The notes: a model not told the origin generated them from the sequence alone. Positions 7,507 through 15,626 are shown, counted from the first letter of the stretch. The stretch is 17,937 nucleotides of DNA from Victivallales bacterium (GCA_017543165.1 JAFYGL010000216.1:1-17937), one strand, 5' to 3'. Translations and numbers: made by a program.

Positions 7507-7551
7507 CTGCCAATGGCGGGCGCGGAAATCGTAGTTTTTCTACTTGGTCAT
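7507..7551 (-). pseudogene. Original N-terminus of the GH-fold gene, interrupted by an in-frame TAG at codon 4
   Basis: On the minus strand GGGAG (rc of about 7562-7566) is followed after ten bases by ATG (7551-7549), ACC, AAG and TAG (7542-7540). The same frame then continues without a stop through KNYDFRARHWQ into the annotated GTG start. The good ribosome site and the protein-like continuation suggest that the ATG was the ancestral start and the TAG is a nonsense change, for example one base from AAG. TAG works as a stop elsewhere in this window, since it ends the DUF4434-like gene at 15627, so routine recoding is unlikely. A sequencing error is also possible. Confidence 0.6.
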
Positions 7552-7667
7552 GCTTGATTTTCTCCCAAAAGATATTTTGTATTCAACAAGAAAAAATAAT
7601 GGGGTAACTTACTTAACTACGAGCCGAAAGTCAAGCAGGAAAGTTTAAATAAGCGCCCAACGAACAG
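7552..7667 (-). promoter_or_regulatory. Leader of the GH-fold gene with a weak promoter candidate
   Basis: This 116-bp spacer lies between the LamG/GH-fold gene stop and the GH-fold gene. In the minus direction it reads TTGACT (7634-7629), 17 bases, then TAAGTT (7611-7606), then an A/T-rich stretch and the GGGAG ribosome site. The -35 half is good and the -10 half is poor (three of six). No terminator hairpin with a T-run follows the upstream stop, so read-through from the upstream gene is equally possible. Confidence 0.3.
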
Positions 7668-10600
7668 TTATTCCATTTCAACTATTGCAAAGCAATGGAA
7701 GTCAAGGTGCATCTTCAGTGTCTTTCCATTGAAGCCGTTGACTTTGCTGCCGAAATTGGCCTGGTCCATGAGGATGGGGCCTCTCACGGGCGGCACCTTG
7801 TATTTCTTCTGCAATTCGAAGAGTTCCTGGTATTCGGGGTCTGGGGCGGGCATGGTGTCCACGGCATTCTTCAGTCTGGCCTTGAGACCCAGTTTGTTCA
7901 GGTCGAAGGTGATGGTGAAGTCCTGGTTCACATGCTCCTTGCCAACATGGCCGACGACCGCCAGGAGTTTCTTCCTGTCTTTGGAAACAAAGCAACTGAC
8001 ATAGATGTCCTTGGCACCTTCCACTTTGGCTGGCTCCTTCCAGTAGCCGATGAAGTCCGCCTTGTCCACGCCGAATCTGTCGTAGATGCGTATCAGTTTG
8101 TCGAACATGCCCAGATGGTTTCTCCACAGGCAAGGAATGGTGTTGTGGATGAGGGTGGCTGCGAAGATTGCCTTGTCCATGCGGAATTTGTATGGCGCGT
8201 CCTCCTCGTCGCCGCCGTATTTTGGATTGAGCCTGTCGATTGGCATGTACACGCTGTTGGTTATGCCCCAAGGCAGTGTGCCCAGTTCGCTGGCGAAAAT
8301 GTCAATGCCGTAACTGTCCAGAATGTCCTTCTTGTTGTGCAGCAATGTGCTGGAGGCCTGGCGGACCTGTTCGCCATTGAGCAGATGGGTCGCGAATGTG
8401 TAGGCGGGCAATTCCACCTTGTCAGTATTGTGGACAACGAGGACTGGCTCCTTGATGCCTGCCTCCAGCTGCGCCAGGGCGATGCGCCTGTAGAATTCGC
8501 GCTGCGCCAGAAGCGGTGTGCGTGCATTGCAGCCGTGCACCTCGTTGGAGCACTCATTGACACCGCCAAAGTCGAAGTAGATGCCCTTGATGTCAGGCAG
8601 GCGTTTTAGCAGTTGCTTGTATTTCCAGATGAAGAAGTCGTTGGCTGAAGTGCGCGGGCAGCAATCGTACACGAAATGGCCTGTGTGCGTATAGTCCATT
8701 TCATTCATTGGCTTGAATGTCCACTCGTTGATATATGCGGCTGTTTCCGGATATTTGATTGAAAGGTTGCGTGCGCATGTGTATGGGATTGGGCGCACGT
8801 TGTGCCCCTTGCAGATTTTCTCCAGCGTGTCCTTTTTCGCCTGTTCCTCCTTGCGCCCGTCATTGTCGTCGATGTCGCCGAAGAAACTGCCCAGGTCGCC
8901 GCCGTTGTAGCCAGTGAGGATTACGATGTCGCTGGTGGGGCGTCTGCCAGGCCTATTCATCGGCGCGATGTAGGACCAGCTCAAGGTGTCAAAGGGATAG
9001 TTTGAGGCCAGCGGGCGCACAGGCGTGGCAATGAATCCGAATTCCAGTTCAAGAGGCTTTCCAGCAGGTACTTTGCTCATGATGCTGATGGTCACCACCG
9101 CCTTGTCGCCGTCTTTTTCGATAGTGTAGGCATTTTGCTCGCGTTCATTCCAGGCGCTTCTTGTCTCACAGAAGAAGCAAAGCCCTTTTTCCTCGTCTCC
9201 CAGCCAGAAGCAAGGATAGTAGCGGACCTTGGTGGTGCCGTTGGCGACTGCGCTGGTTGTCTTGCTTCCCCAGCCCCCGCCGCTGGCGCCGTGCACGTAC
9301 TTGGCGTATCTGGCTGGCATTGTGAAGCGCAGCTTCAATGAATTGAGCTGCTTTTGCGGCGTGACTGTGACGTAGTTCATCTGAATGCCGTCATATTCAA
9401 TCCAGCTCTTGCTGGCGAGGGAGGCACCGTCCACGCTTGCCTTTGCGCCGAATTCAGCCCTGTGCTCCTTGGTTGAGGCGATGTTCATGCCACTTGTGCC
9501 TGCCTTTTCATCGCCTACAAGCAATTCAACTGGAGCCAGCAGAAGTTCCTCGCCATTTGCCTCAATTTGGGTTGGAAGCAGCGCATTTTCCCAAACATAT
9601 TTGCGCCCGTTGCAAACCTCGACTTGCAGGCGATTGGCGCTTGCCTGGTTCTTCATCGGGGTGAAGGGCGGGATGATGCGCTCTGGCTGGAAGTCCTGGT
9701 GCTCCCATTCGCCAATGCCAGGATAGTTCAGCACCTTGGAATCCATGGCCTTGCCGTCCGCCTTGTCCACAAGTGAAATGGTGTATTTGCCTGCTGGCTC
9801 GCTGCGCTTGAATGGGATTGTCAAAGTATCCTCCGTGGCGGGATACACCGTCTTTTTGCCGTTGGGCGCAAGCAGTTGAACCTCGCCCTGGAAGGAGGAA
9901 CCCTTCTTCAGGCGAAGCATGTTCTGCTTAAGCGAGATGAGAATCTTCTCTTGCAACAGGAGTGAAGTTACATTGAAGAAGTCGTCATTCAGTTCAAATG
10001 GCATGATTTCACGCATGACGACCTTGTCACCCTGCTTGAATGTATAGAGCAGTGCATCGTAGTCGGCGGAAGATATTGTGCTGGTCAAGTTGTCTGTCAA
10101 TATTTCGCCGCCTTTGACGCTCCATTTGCGGTTGTAGATTGACATCGGCGCGGCGCTGCCATCCAGTCTTGCCATGGCGAGGTCGTATGTGACTGTGCTG
10201 TTTACGGGCGTCGCAATGGTGAATTTCTGCACATATTCTCCAGAAGACGGGTTGCTTTGCTCCCGCATCTGGAAGGTGGCGGCAGGCGCGAATACCGCCT
10301 TTATCAAATTGCCGTCCTTGCCGCTATAGACATCGCCAGTTATGTTCATGGACGAGTGCACGCCGCATTCGGGCAACTTCCAGGAACGGCAGAAATTGAT
10401 TTCAGCCTCCTTGGGCGGTCCTTGAAGTTCGATTGACGACCATGGAATCGCCACTTCGCCCTGCCAGAGAATCGAATCGTCTATGTTCATTGACTTGCTT
10501 GTCCTGTAGGTCCAGGGCACGTTGTATTCCGCCGCGTTGTCCTTCCACTCCGTGTAGCCGCCTGCCACATTTCCCGCAAAACGATAGTAGTGCCCATTTG

Positions 10601-11519
10601 CGTGTATGTAGAATTCAAAGGATTCAGTCCCCCATGCCTCTGGCTCCTTTGCGGGCGTGCGCAATGCGCCTTCCTGTATGGGCACTCGGCCTGGGAACAA
10701 TGAGGTGAAGCCAAGGTAGAGGTTCTTTTCATCGTGGCAGAGCATGAAGGTGTGTGGCGGCAGCTGCCCTGACTTGCGCGGCATGTTGCCGCGGATCAGA
10801 TGGGGCATGGAGCCAGCAAAATTCCAGCACTTGTCATTCAATTTGCCGTCGATTTCAGGCTTTGCCATCTTTGCTGGTACTGGCGGTATGCTGATGAGCA
10901 TGGGATGCGTTTCCGCCAGGGGCTTGAATGCCACCGCGTATTCCTTTGCGATTTCCTCTGGTGAAAGCGCCTCGTCAAAAGTGCGCAGGGAATTGATTTG
11001 CACATCTTCATTCCATGGCGCGTGCACATACCATCCATCCTTGTATGGACCGATGCAGAGGTTGCGCAGCTTTCCCATGTTCAGCGGCAGAGGCTGTGCG
11101 GCGGAGGCTATCATGCGCCCGTCCTTGTATAGGCGGACCAGGGCACCGTCCCAGGTCATGCCCAGTTTCATGTCGCGGCCTTCCAGCATCTGGGGTGCTT
11201 CGCTGAAGTCGTAACGGAATGTCTTGTCCCTGTCCGTGAACGAGAATTGCAGTTTGCCGCCTGCATAGTACGTATAGCCGACGTAGAGCCTGCTGGCAGT
11301 CCTCAAATGGAAAAGCGGCAGCATCTTCGACTTCACATCTGGCGTTTTCTTGACAGTGATGGCAACCAGTACAGTGCCCTTGTTGTCGCCCACCAATGGT
11401 TTTGCATCGGCGGCCCACCCTTTTGCGCCAATCATCATCGGGGCGAAGTCGGGGCTTGTCTCCTTTGTGAATGCCATGCTTGCGACAAGCACCAGAAGAA
11501 AGAAGAAAAGTTTTTTCAT
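7668..11519 (-). CDS. Secreted multidomain glycan-active protein: LamG-like + CBM9-like + DUF6067-type GH-fold barrel
   Basis: This 1283-residue protein starts at the ATG at 11519-11517. That start gives a clean signal peptide (KK then a hydrophobic stretch to about Ala16) and has AAAGGA six bases upstream; a longer reading to 11570 would overlap the ATPase gene. Residues about 30-200 form a LamG/concanavalin-like sandwich, with FSFTDRDKTFRYDF and a KDGRMIASA strand. Residues about 220-385 resemble a CBM9 module, with PEIDGKLNDKCW at the start, WGTESFEFYIH in the middle and WQGEVAIPWSSIE near the end. Beta-rich segments follow (about 430-840), then a barrel-like part (about 855-1180) with GIYFDFGG (Asp983) and ELGTLPWG as candidate active-site strands, and a C-terminal beta domain. 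The C-terminal half resembles DUF6067-type putative glycosidases; no activity can be assigned. It follows the Ca2+-ATPase gene by 35 bp, so the two are probably co-transcribed. It ends in TAA. Confidence 0.8.
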   Translation of the reverse strand: MKKLFFFLLVLVASMAFTKETSPDFAPMMIGAKGWAADAKPLVGDNKGTVLVAITVKKTPDVKSKMLPLFHLRTASRLYVGYTYYAGGKLQFSFTDRDKTFRYDFSEAPQMLEGRDMKLGMTWDGALVRLYKDGRMIASAAQPLPLNMGKLRNLCIGPYKDGWYVHAPWNEDVQINSLRTFDEALSPEEIAKEYAVAFKPLAETHPMLISIPPVPAKMAKPEIDGKLNDKCWNFAGSMPHLIRGNMPRKSGQLPPHTFMLCHDEKNLYLGFTSLFPGRVPIQEGALRTPAKEPEAWGTESFEFYIHANGHYYRFAGNVAGGYTEWKDNAAEYNVPWTYRTSKSMNIDDSILWQGEVAIPWSSIELQGPPKEAEINFCRSWKLPECGVHSSMNITGDVYSGKDGNLIKAVFAPAATFQMREQSNPSSGEYVQKFTIATPVNSTVTYDLAMARLDGSAAPMSIYNRKWSVKGGEILTDNLTSTISSADYDALLYTFKQGDKVVMREIMPFELNDDFFNVTSLLLQEKILISLKQNMLRLKKGSSFQGEVQLLAPNGKKTVYPATEDTLTIPFKRSEPAGKYTISLVDKADGKAMDSKVLNYPGIGEWEHQDFQPERIIPPFTPMKNQASANRLQVEVCNGRKYVWENALLPTQIEANGEELLLAPVELLVGDEKAGTSGMNIASTKEHRAEFGAKASVDGASLASKSWIEYDGIQMNYVTVTPQKQLNSLKLRFTMPARYAKYVHGASGGGWGSKTTSAVANGTTKVRYYPCFWLGDEEKGLCFFCETRSAWNEREQNAYTIEKDGDKAVVTISIMSKVPAGKPLELEFGFIATPVRPLASNYPFDTLSWSYIAPMNRPGRRPTSDIVILTGYNGGDLGSFFGDIDDNDGRKEEQAKKDTLEKICKGHNVRPIPYTCARNLSIKYPETAAYINEWTFKPMNEMDYTHTGHFVYDCCPRTSANDFFIWKYKQLLKRLPDIKGIYFDFGGVNECSNEVHGCNARTPLLAQREFYRRIALAQLEAGIKEPVLVVHNTDKVELPAYTFATHLLNGEQVRQASSTLLHNKKDILDSYGIDIFASELGTLPWGITNSVYMPIDRLNPKYGGDEEDAPYKFRMDKAIFAATLIHNTIPCLWRNHLGMFDKLIRIYDRFGVDKADFIGYWKEPAKVEGAKDIYVSCFVSKDRKKLLAVVGHVGKEHVNQDFTITFDLNKLGLKARLKNAVDTMPAPDPEYQELFELQKKYKVPPVRGPILMDQANFGSKVNGFNGKTLKMHLDFHCFAIVEME

Positions 11520-11554
11520 GGTTGTTCCTTTGTTTATGTGGATGCCGAATAAGA

Positions 11555-14143
11555 TTATCTGGAGAAGCACTTTCTAATCATGTCTATTGGTATCACCAGG
11601 AATGCCAAAAGAATGCACTTGAGCCAGGTGTGGGGTGACAATGGCTCCACGGACAGGGCAGGGCCGCCGAATGTCACAAACACCAGTTGCAGCACGAGTA
11701 TCAGTCCCATCACCAGCAGGAACGTGGAGTTGCGCCCAATGCCCTCGAATGGATTGATGTGCGCCGTCCTGGCATTGAAGCCGTTGAATGTGATTGCCAT
11801 CATGAATGTCGCGAAGAGCGCGGAACGCAAGTACATGTCGTCTGGCGCGGCCAGGAACTTCTTCATGGCGGGGACTAGCAGTATCGCCAGGCAGAGCGCG
11901 GTGATGTAGAATGCGCTTATGATTATCTCCGCCAGCATTTTGGAGGTGACGAAGCTTTCCGTGCGGGGGATGGGCTTTTCGTTCATGTATTCCTTCAATG
12001 GCGGTTCGCTGCCGAATGCGATTGCGGCCAGCGTGTCCATTGCCAGATTGATCAGAAGCAACTGTATCACTGTCATCACCACATTTTCGCCAAACATGGG
12101 GCCGATGGCGCAGGTGAACACAGCCGCCACATTCACGGTCAATTGGAAAATCAGGAACTTGCGTATGCTCTTGAACATGGTGCGCCCGTAGAGGATGGCC
12201 TTTTCGATGGAGGACAGGTTGTCGTCCAGGATGGTTATGTCGCCGGCCTCCTTTGCGACCTGTGTGCCGCTTCCCATCGCGAAGCCCACGTCCGCCTTGC
12301 GCAATGCAGGTGCGTCGTTCACGCCGTCGCCAGTCATTCCCACCACCATGTCCAGTTCCTGCGCCAGATTGACCAGGCGGCTCTTGTCCAGCGGCAATGC
12401 CCTGGACACCACGCGCAGGCGTGGCAGCGCAGCCTTCAGTTCCTCGTCGCTCATGTCCGCCATTTCAAACGAGGTCAATGCCACATCGTCTGGCGAAGAA
12501 AGCAAACCCGCTTCCTTGGCGATGGCGACCGCTGTTTCCTTCCTGTCGCCTGTAACCATGACGACCTGTATGCCCGCGTTTCTGATTTCCTGGATTGCGT
12601 CCTTGACTTCCTTGCGCACATTGTCTCTGATGCTGATGATGCAGACCAGCGTCAATGGCACGTTTTCGTCGTTGCCGTCCGCCTTTGCCACTGCCAGCAG
12701 CCTCATTGAGCGGCCAGCCTGCTCAAGCTGGTATGCCTGGAGTGCCTCCATGGACGCCAGGGGCTGGGTGTTTCCATTGCTGTCCACATAACTGTTGCAT
12801 CTTTCAATGATTTTTTCCGCCGCGCCCTTGATGAACACCTGCGGTCCCTGGCCAGTGTCCACGACTATGCTTGAACTTTTCCTGTTGGAATCAAAGGCAT
12901 TGAATGCAATTGCGCTGTCCTTGTCGATTTTAGAGGCAAGGCCATTCTCCACCAGGAACGACATCAGGGCGCGGTCGGTTCCGTTTCCGCCAATGACGCC
13001 ATCCCTGCCTGGCATGGAGCCATTGTTGACGCCGATGCCGATGATGACGTCGCTTTGGAGTGGGGCTTGCATGGCGGCCATGCCGTTGTACTTGTCCAAT
13101 GCGCCAGTTGCCAGTTCCACCACTGACAGGCGTCCCTCGGTGATGGTGCCAGTCTTGTCGCTGAAAAGTATGCTGAGGCTGCCCGCCGTCTCAAGTCCGT
13201 TTATTTTTTGCACCAGGACATTGTCCTTCACCATTTTCAGGCTTTGCAGCGCCTGGAGTATGGAACTGAGCATGGGAAGCCCTTCCGGCACTGCGCAGAC
13301 TATGATAGTGACCGCCACGGTGACTGCGTTTATCAGCAGGCTAAGCCATCCAGCCCAGTCCCCTGGCGTCTTGCCTGTAAGAATCGTGGTTGCCAGAACG
13401 ACTGCGACGATTGCTGTGGCGCCGATGTATCCGAAGGTGGAGATATGCTTTGCCAATTTGCCCAACTTGACCTGCAACGGCGTCGCCCGTTCTTCTTCCT
13501 GGGCGGCCAGCGCAGCCTGGCCGAACTCGGTCTTGTCCCCCACTACCTTGACTTCCTGGTATGCCTCGCCAGCGCAGATTACCGTGCCGCGGTAGATGTA
13601 GTATGGGTTCAGTAGGTCCTTGGTATTGTATTCGGCCCCCTGTTCCAGCGCGACTTTTGGCGCCTCCTCCGATTCGCCGTTCAGGGATGCCTGGTCCACC
13701 TTGAGCGAGCCTTCCATCAGTGTGCCGTCCGCAGGTATTTTGTCCCCTGCCTGGAGATAGACCACATCGCCCACCACAATGTCGTCAACTGGAATTTCGC
13801 CAAGGCCGCCGTCCCGCACGACTTTTGCCTTTTCCTTTGAGTTCGCCTCGTGCTTCAATGCGGAGGCTTTTCCTTCCTGCTTGTTCTCGAATATGGCGGC
13901 CACGCCATTGGCGATTATGATAGCGACGAATATGCCAAGTGGCTCGTACCACTTGATTTTGCCGCAGAAGAAAAGAATCAACTGCACCACCAGCGCGACA
14001 AGGAGAATCATTATCATCGGGTCCTTGAAGCCTTCCAATAACTTGAGCCACAGCGGCTCTGGCGGAATGTCCGTCAGTGCATTGCTGCCGAACTGCCTTC
14101 TGCTTTCCTCAACCTGCTGTCTTGATAATCCAGTATATTTCAT
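11555..14143 (-). CDS. PMCA-type Ca2+-transporting P-type ATPase
   Basis: This 862-residue membrane pump, counted from the ATG at 14143, exports Ca2+ at the cost of ATP through a phospho-Asp intermediate. Motifs in order are: cation N-terminal region (TGLSRQQVEESRRQFGSN), paired M1/M2 helices (about 40-85), an actuator loop with NGES (155-158) where most P2 pumps have TGES, M4 with PEGLP (286-290), the phosphorylation site DKTGT (Asp329), FIKGA in the nucleotide domain, MVTGDRKETA, and the hinge TGDGVNDAPALRKADVGFAMG. M6 NLAMDTLAAIAFGSEPP closely matches the PMCA Ca2+-site helix, and the last helices with FNGFNAR also fit. The length is typical of bacterial forms without a calmodulin tail. 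A TTG-initiated extension to 14218 is rejected because the family begins near MKYTGLS. The ribosome site is weak (AAGG two bases upstream). A divergent 199-bp region separates it from the plus-strand hydrolase gene. Confidence 0.95.
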   Translation of the reverse strand: MKYTGLSRQQVEESRRQFGSNALTDIPPEPLWLKLLEGFKDPMIMILLVALVVQLILFFCGKIKWYEPLGIFVAIIIANGVAAIFENKQEGKASALKHEANSKEKAKVVRDGGLGEIPVDDIVVGDVVYLQAGDKIPADGTLMEGSLKVDQASLNGESEEAPKVALEQGAEYNTKDLLNPYYIYRGTVICAGEAYQEVKVVGDKTEFGQAALAAQEEERATPLQVKLGKLAKHISTFGYIGATAIVAVVLATTILTGKTPGDWAGWLSLLINAVTVAVTIIVCAVPEGLPMLSSILQALQSLKMVKDNVLVQKINGLETAGSLSILFSDKTGTITEGRLSVVELATGALDKYNGMAAMQAPLQSDVIIGIGVNNGSMPGRDGVIGGNGTDRALMSFLVENGLASKIDKDSAIAFNAFDSNRKSSSIVVDTGQGPQVFIKGAAEKIIERCNSYVDSNGNTQPLASMEALQAYQLEQAGRSMRLLAVAKADGNDENVPLTLVCIISIRDNVRKEVKDAIQEIRNAGIQVVMVTGDRKETAVAIAKEAGLLSSPDDVALTSFEMADMSDEELKAALPRLRVVSRALPLDKSRLVNLAQELDMVVGMTGDGVNDAPALRKADVGFAMGSGTQVAKEAGDITILDDNLSSIEKAILYGRTMFKSIRKFLIFQLTVNVAAVFTCAIGPMFGENVVMTVIQLLLINLAMDTLAAIAFGSEPPLKEYMNEKPIPRTESFVTSKMLAEIIISAFYITALCLAILLVPAMKKFLAAPDDMYLRSALFATFMMAITFNGFNARTAHINPFEGIGRNSTFLLVMGLILVLQLVFVTFGGPALSVEPLSPHTWLKCILLAFLVIPIDMIRKCFSR

Positions 14144-14342
14144 AGCCTTGCCAATTACAAGTCCTCTGCTGAAGTGAGTTTTTGTGTAAAACAGGCTTAA
14201 TATTAGTTGAAATCCCAATTCTGCAAGGTGGGCTAAAAAAGAATGGTTTGATTTTCTTGAAATAGTGGATAAATTCCGCCGCGATTTTGCTAATTGAGTG
14301 CCTTTGTTGAAAAGGCGGAATCATGAAAACGGGAGTTTTTTG
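14144..14342. promoter_or_regulatory. Divergent intergenic region between the Ca2+-ATPase and the N-terminal-Cys hydrolase
   Basis: This 199-bp A/T-rich region must contain starts of transcription in both directions. For the ATPase, a weak minus-strand candidate is TTGCAG (14226-14221), 18 bases, then TATTAA (14202-14197). For the plus-strand gene, TTGATT (14248-14253) and GATAAA (14268-14273) are 14 bases apart, which is too close to be convincing. GGGAG (14331-14335), seven bases before the ATG at 14343, is a good ribosome site and fixes that start. Confidence 0.4.
14273..14321 (+). promoter_or_regulatory. Inverted repeat with a competing hairpin in the leader of the N-terminal-Cys hydrolase gene
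   Basis: ATTCCGCC (14273-14280) and GGCGGAAT (14314-14321) form a perfect 8-bp inverted repeat around 33 bases. Inside it, GCCTTT (14300-14305) and AAAGGC (14311-14316) form a 6-bp hairpin with the loop GTTGA, and the two structures share 14314-14316, so both cannot form fully. The element ends 10 bases before the GGGAG ribosome site. It could be a two-state leader or an operator; there is no evidence for a ligand. Confidence 0.35.
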
Positions 14343-15479
14343 ATGTTGAAGTTGTTTTTTAGTTTGTTGGCCGTGGCGTCAATTTCGGCATTCGCGTGTA
14401 CATCCTGGATAATTTCACCGGAGGCAAGCGAGACAGGCACCTACATCATGCACAAGACTCGTGACTGGGGCGGCGGCAAGGAAGTGGATGTGAGGCTGTT
14501 CCACCACCAGCGTGAAGGCGGCAAATACAAGGCACTGGCGTTCAGCCCATACATGCTCTTCAATGAAAAGGGACTTGGCATGATTGACACATACGTGCCC
14601 CCGACCAGGGACGGCGAACACGACAAGACCTTCTACATTGGCACCTTGATGAGCATGGTTGTCTGCAACTGCGCCACTGTGCAGGAGGCACTGGCAATGC
14701 TGGAGGGCTTTGTGAAGGACGGCAAGCGCCCCGTCAGCGAACACTATTCATTGTGCGACGGCAAGGAGGCGGCTGTGGTTGAAATCACGCCTCAGCATAT
14801 CGCGTACAGGATTACAAAGCATGGCTTCTCCGTGCATACAAACCACCATATCTATCCTGAAATCGCCTATCTCATAAAGAACACGAAAATCAATTCTGGC
14901 GTGGCCTCCGCAACACGCCTCCATATCACCCAGAACATCCTGGCGGAACATTTGAAGGAAAAGGGCAAAATCAGCCTGGTGGATACCCTGGCATTGTCCA
15001 GATTTGCCGACCCAGAGTACAAGGGCATGTGCCCGTTCCGCAACGGCACGGTCTGCGCATCCGATTTCATCGCGCCCGCGGAGCAGGCTGGCATCCTGGG
15101 CACGCTGCTTATCTGCCCTGGACCGACAAAATACGCCCCCTCGATTCCCATCCCTCTGTCGATTTCCAAGATACCTGCCGTCCTTGAAAACGGTGACTTC
15201 GGCAAACTGGTGTACCAGATCAAGCGCAATCTGCCAGAAGACGCGAGCGTGCAGCCACGCCTGATAGCCCTGGAACAGGGATTCTGGAAGGAATACAATG
15301 AAACTTACGCCGCTGCAAAAAAGAAGTTCGACGCAGGCGATGTGGATGGCTTCAAGGCAATGCTGCAAGCCCTGGTCGAAAAACAGACCGAACAGGCATA
15401 CGAACTGGTGAAGACGATCCTCACGGAAAAGAACATCCCATTGCAGAACCCAAATCCTGAACCTAAACCAGCAGACTGA
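14343..15479 (+). CDS. Secreted N-terminal-cysteine (Ntn) hydrolase, AAT/C45/C69-like
   Basis: This is the only plus-strand gene, with 378 residues from the ATG at 14343 (GGGAG seven bases upstream). A signal peptide (about 1-18, ending AFA) is followed directly by Cys19-Thr-Ser-Trp. Ntn hydrolases of the penicillin-acylase/AAT type use an N-terminal Cys as nucleophile, and cleavage after AFA would expose it without self-processing. Supporting motifs are KTRDW (38-42), FNEKGLG (73-79), GKEAAVVEITP (140-150) and HTNHHIYPE (165-173). Such enzymes cleave linear amide bonds in acylated amines, bile salts, small peptides or quorum-sensing acyl lactones; the substrate here cannot be told. The AFA-C context is a poor lipobox, so a soluble export product is preferred over a lipoprotein. 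The C-terminus is Pro-rich (QNPNPEPKP) and the gene ends in TGA. The minus-strand DUF4434-like gene converges on it. Confidence 0.8.
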   Translation: MLKLFFSLLAVASISAFACTSWIISPEASETGTYIMHKTRDWGGGKEVDVRLFHHQREGGKYKALAFSPYMLFNEKGLGMIDTYVPPTRDGEHDKTFYIGTLMSMVVCNCATVQEALAMLEGFVKDGKRPVSEHYSLCDGKEAAVVEITPQHIAYRITKHGFSVHTNHHIYPEIAYLIKNTKINSGVASATRLHITQNILAEHLKEKGKISLVDTLALSRFADPEYKGMCPFRNGTVCASDFIAPAEQAGILGTLLICPGPTKYAPSIPIPLSISKIPAVLENGDFGKLVYQIKRNLPEDASVQPRLIALEQGFWKEYNETYAAAKKKFDAGDVDGFKAMLQALVEKQTEQAYELVKTILTEKNIPLQNPNPEPKPAD

Positions 15480-15485
15480 TATATT

Positions 15486-15510
15486 CCCCTAGGCGGGAAC
15501 ACGCCAGGGG
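15486..15510. terminator. Possible bidirectional terminator hairpin between convergent genes
   Basis: CCCCT (15486-15490) pairs with AGGGG (15506-15510), and GGCG (15492-15495) pairs with CGCC (15502-15505), around GGAACA with one bulged A. The 9-bp stem starts seven bases after the stop of the plus-strand hydrolase gene. No T-run follows on either strand, so if it stops transcription it is not a classical intrinsic terminator. Confidence 0.4.
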
Positions 15511-15526
15511 CGTGAGTTTGTCCTAT

Positions 15527-15549
15527 GTGGGCGCCGAGGCGGCGCCCAC
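15527..15549. repeat. REP-like palindrome, copy 2
   Basis: The arms GTGGGCGCC (15527-15535) and GGCGCCCAC (15541-15549) pair over 9 bp around the loop GAGGC. The flanks match copy 1 at 1047-1069: AT before, and TCAG then a TTG-containing stretch after. The one stem difference is compensated on both arms (A:T in copy 1, G:C here). It lies between convergent genes, in the same orientation as copy 1. Confidence 0.75.
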
Positions 15550-15626
15550 TCAGTTTGCCTTAGCGAAAACGCGCCAAGAGCATTATTATAATTCTATTGA
15601 GTTGTTGCCCAGAATTCTCCCTCGTA

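Noticed and set aside
5473..7551. Alternative genetic code with TAG as sense
   Set aside because: TAG ends the DUF4434-like gene at 15627 in a natural position, and the other long frames contain no internal TAG.
7695..8609. 304-codon plus-strand open frame
   Set aside because: It lies fully antisense to the strongly supported LamG/GH-fold gene, its protein is rich in Val/His/Cys without domains, and it has no ribosome site. It is a by-product of that gene's codon bias.
11520..11570. 17-residue N-terminal extension of the LamG/GH-fold protein
   Set aside because: It would overlap the ATPase gene and hide the signal peptide. The ATG at 11519 has AAAGGA at good spacing and gives a proper signal sequence.
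14144..14218. TTG-initiated extension of the Ca2+-ATPase
   Set aside because: The family begins near MKYTGLSRQQ, and the extra 25 residues overlap the likely promoter region.
14298..14342. Upstream ATG for the N-terminal-Cys hydrolase
   Set aside because: It would put 15 charged residues before the signal peptide. The ATG at 14343 has GGGAG seven bases upstream.
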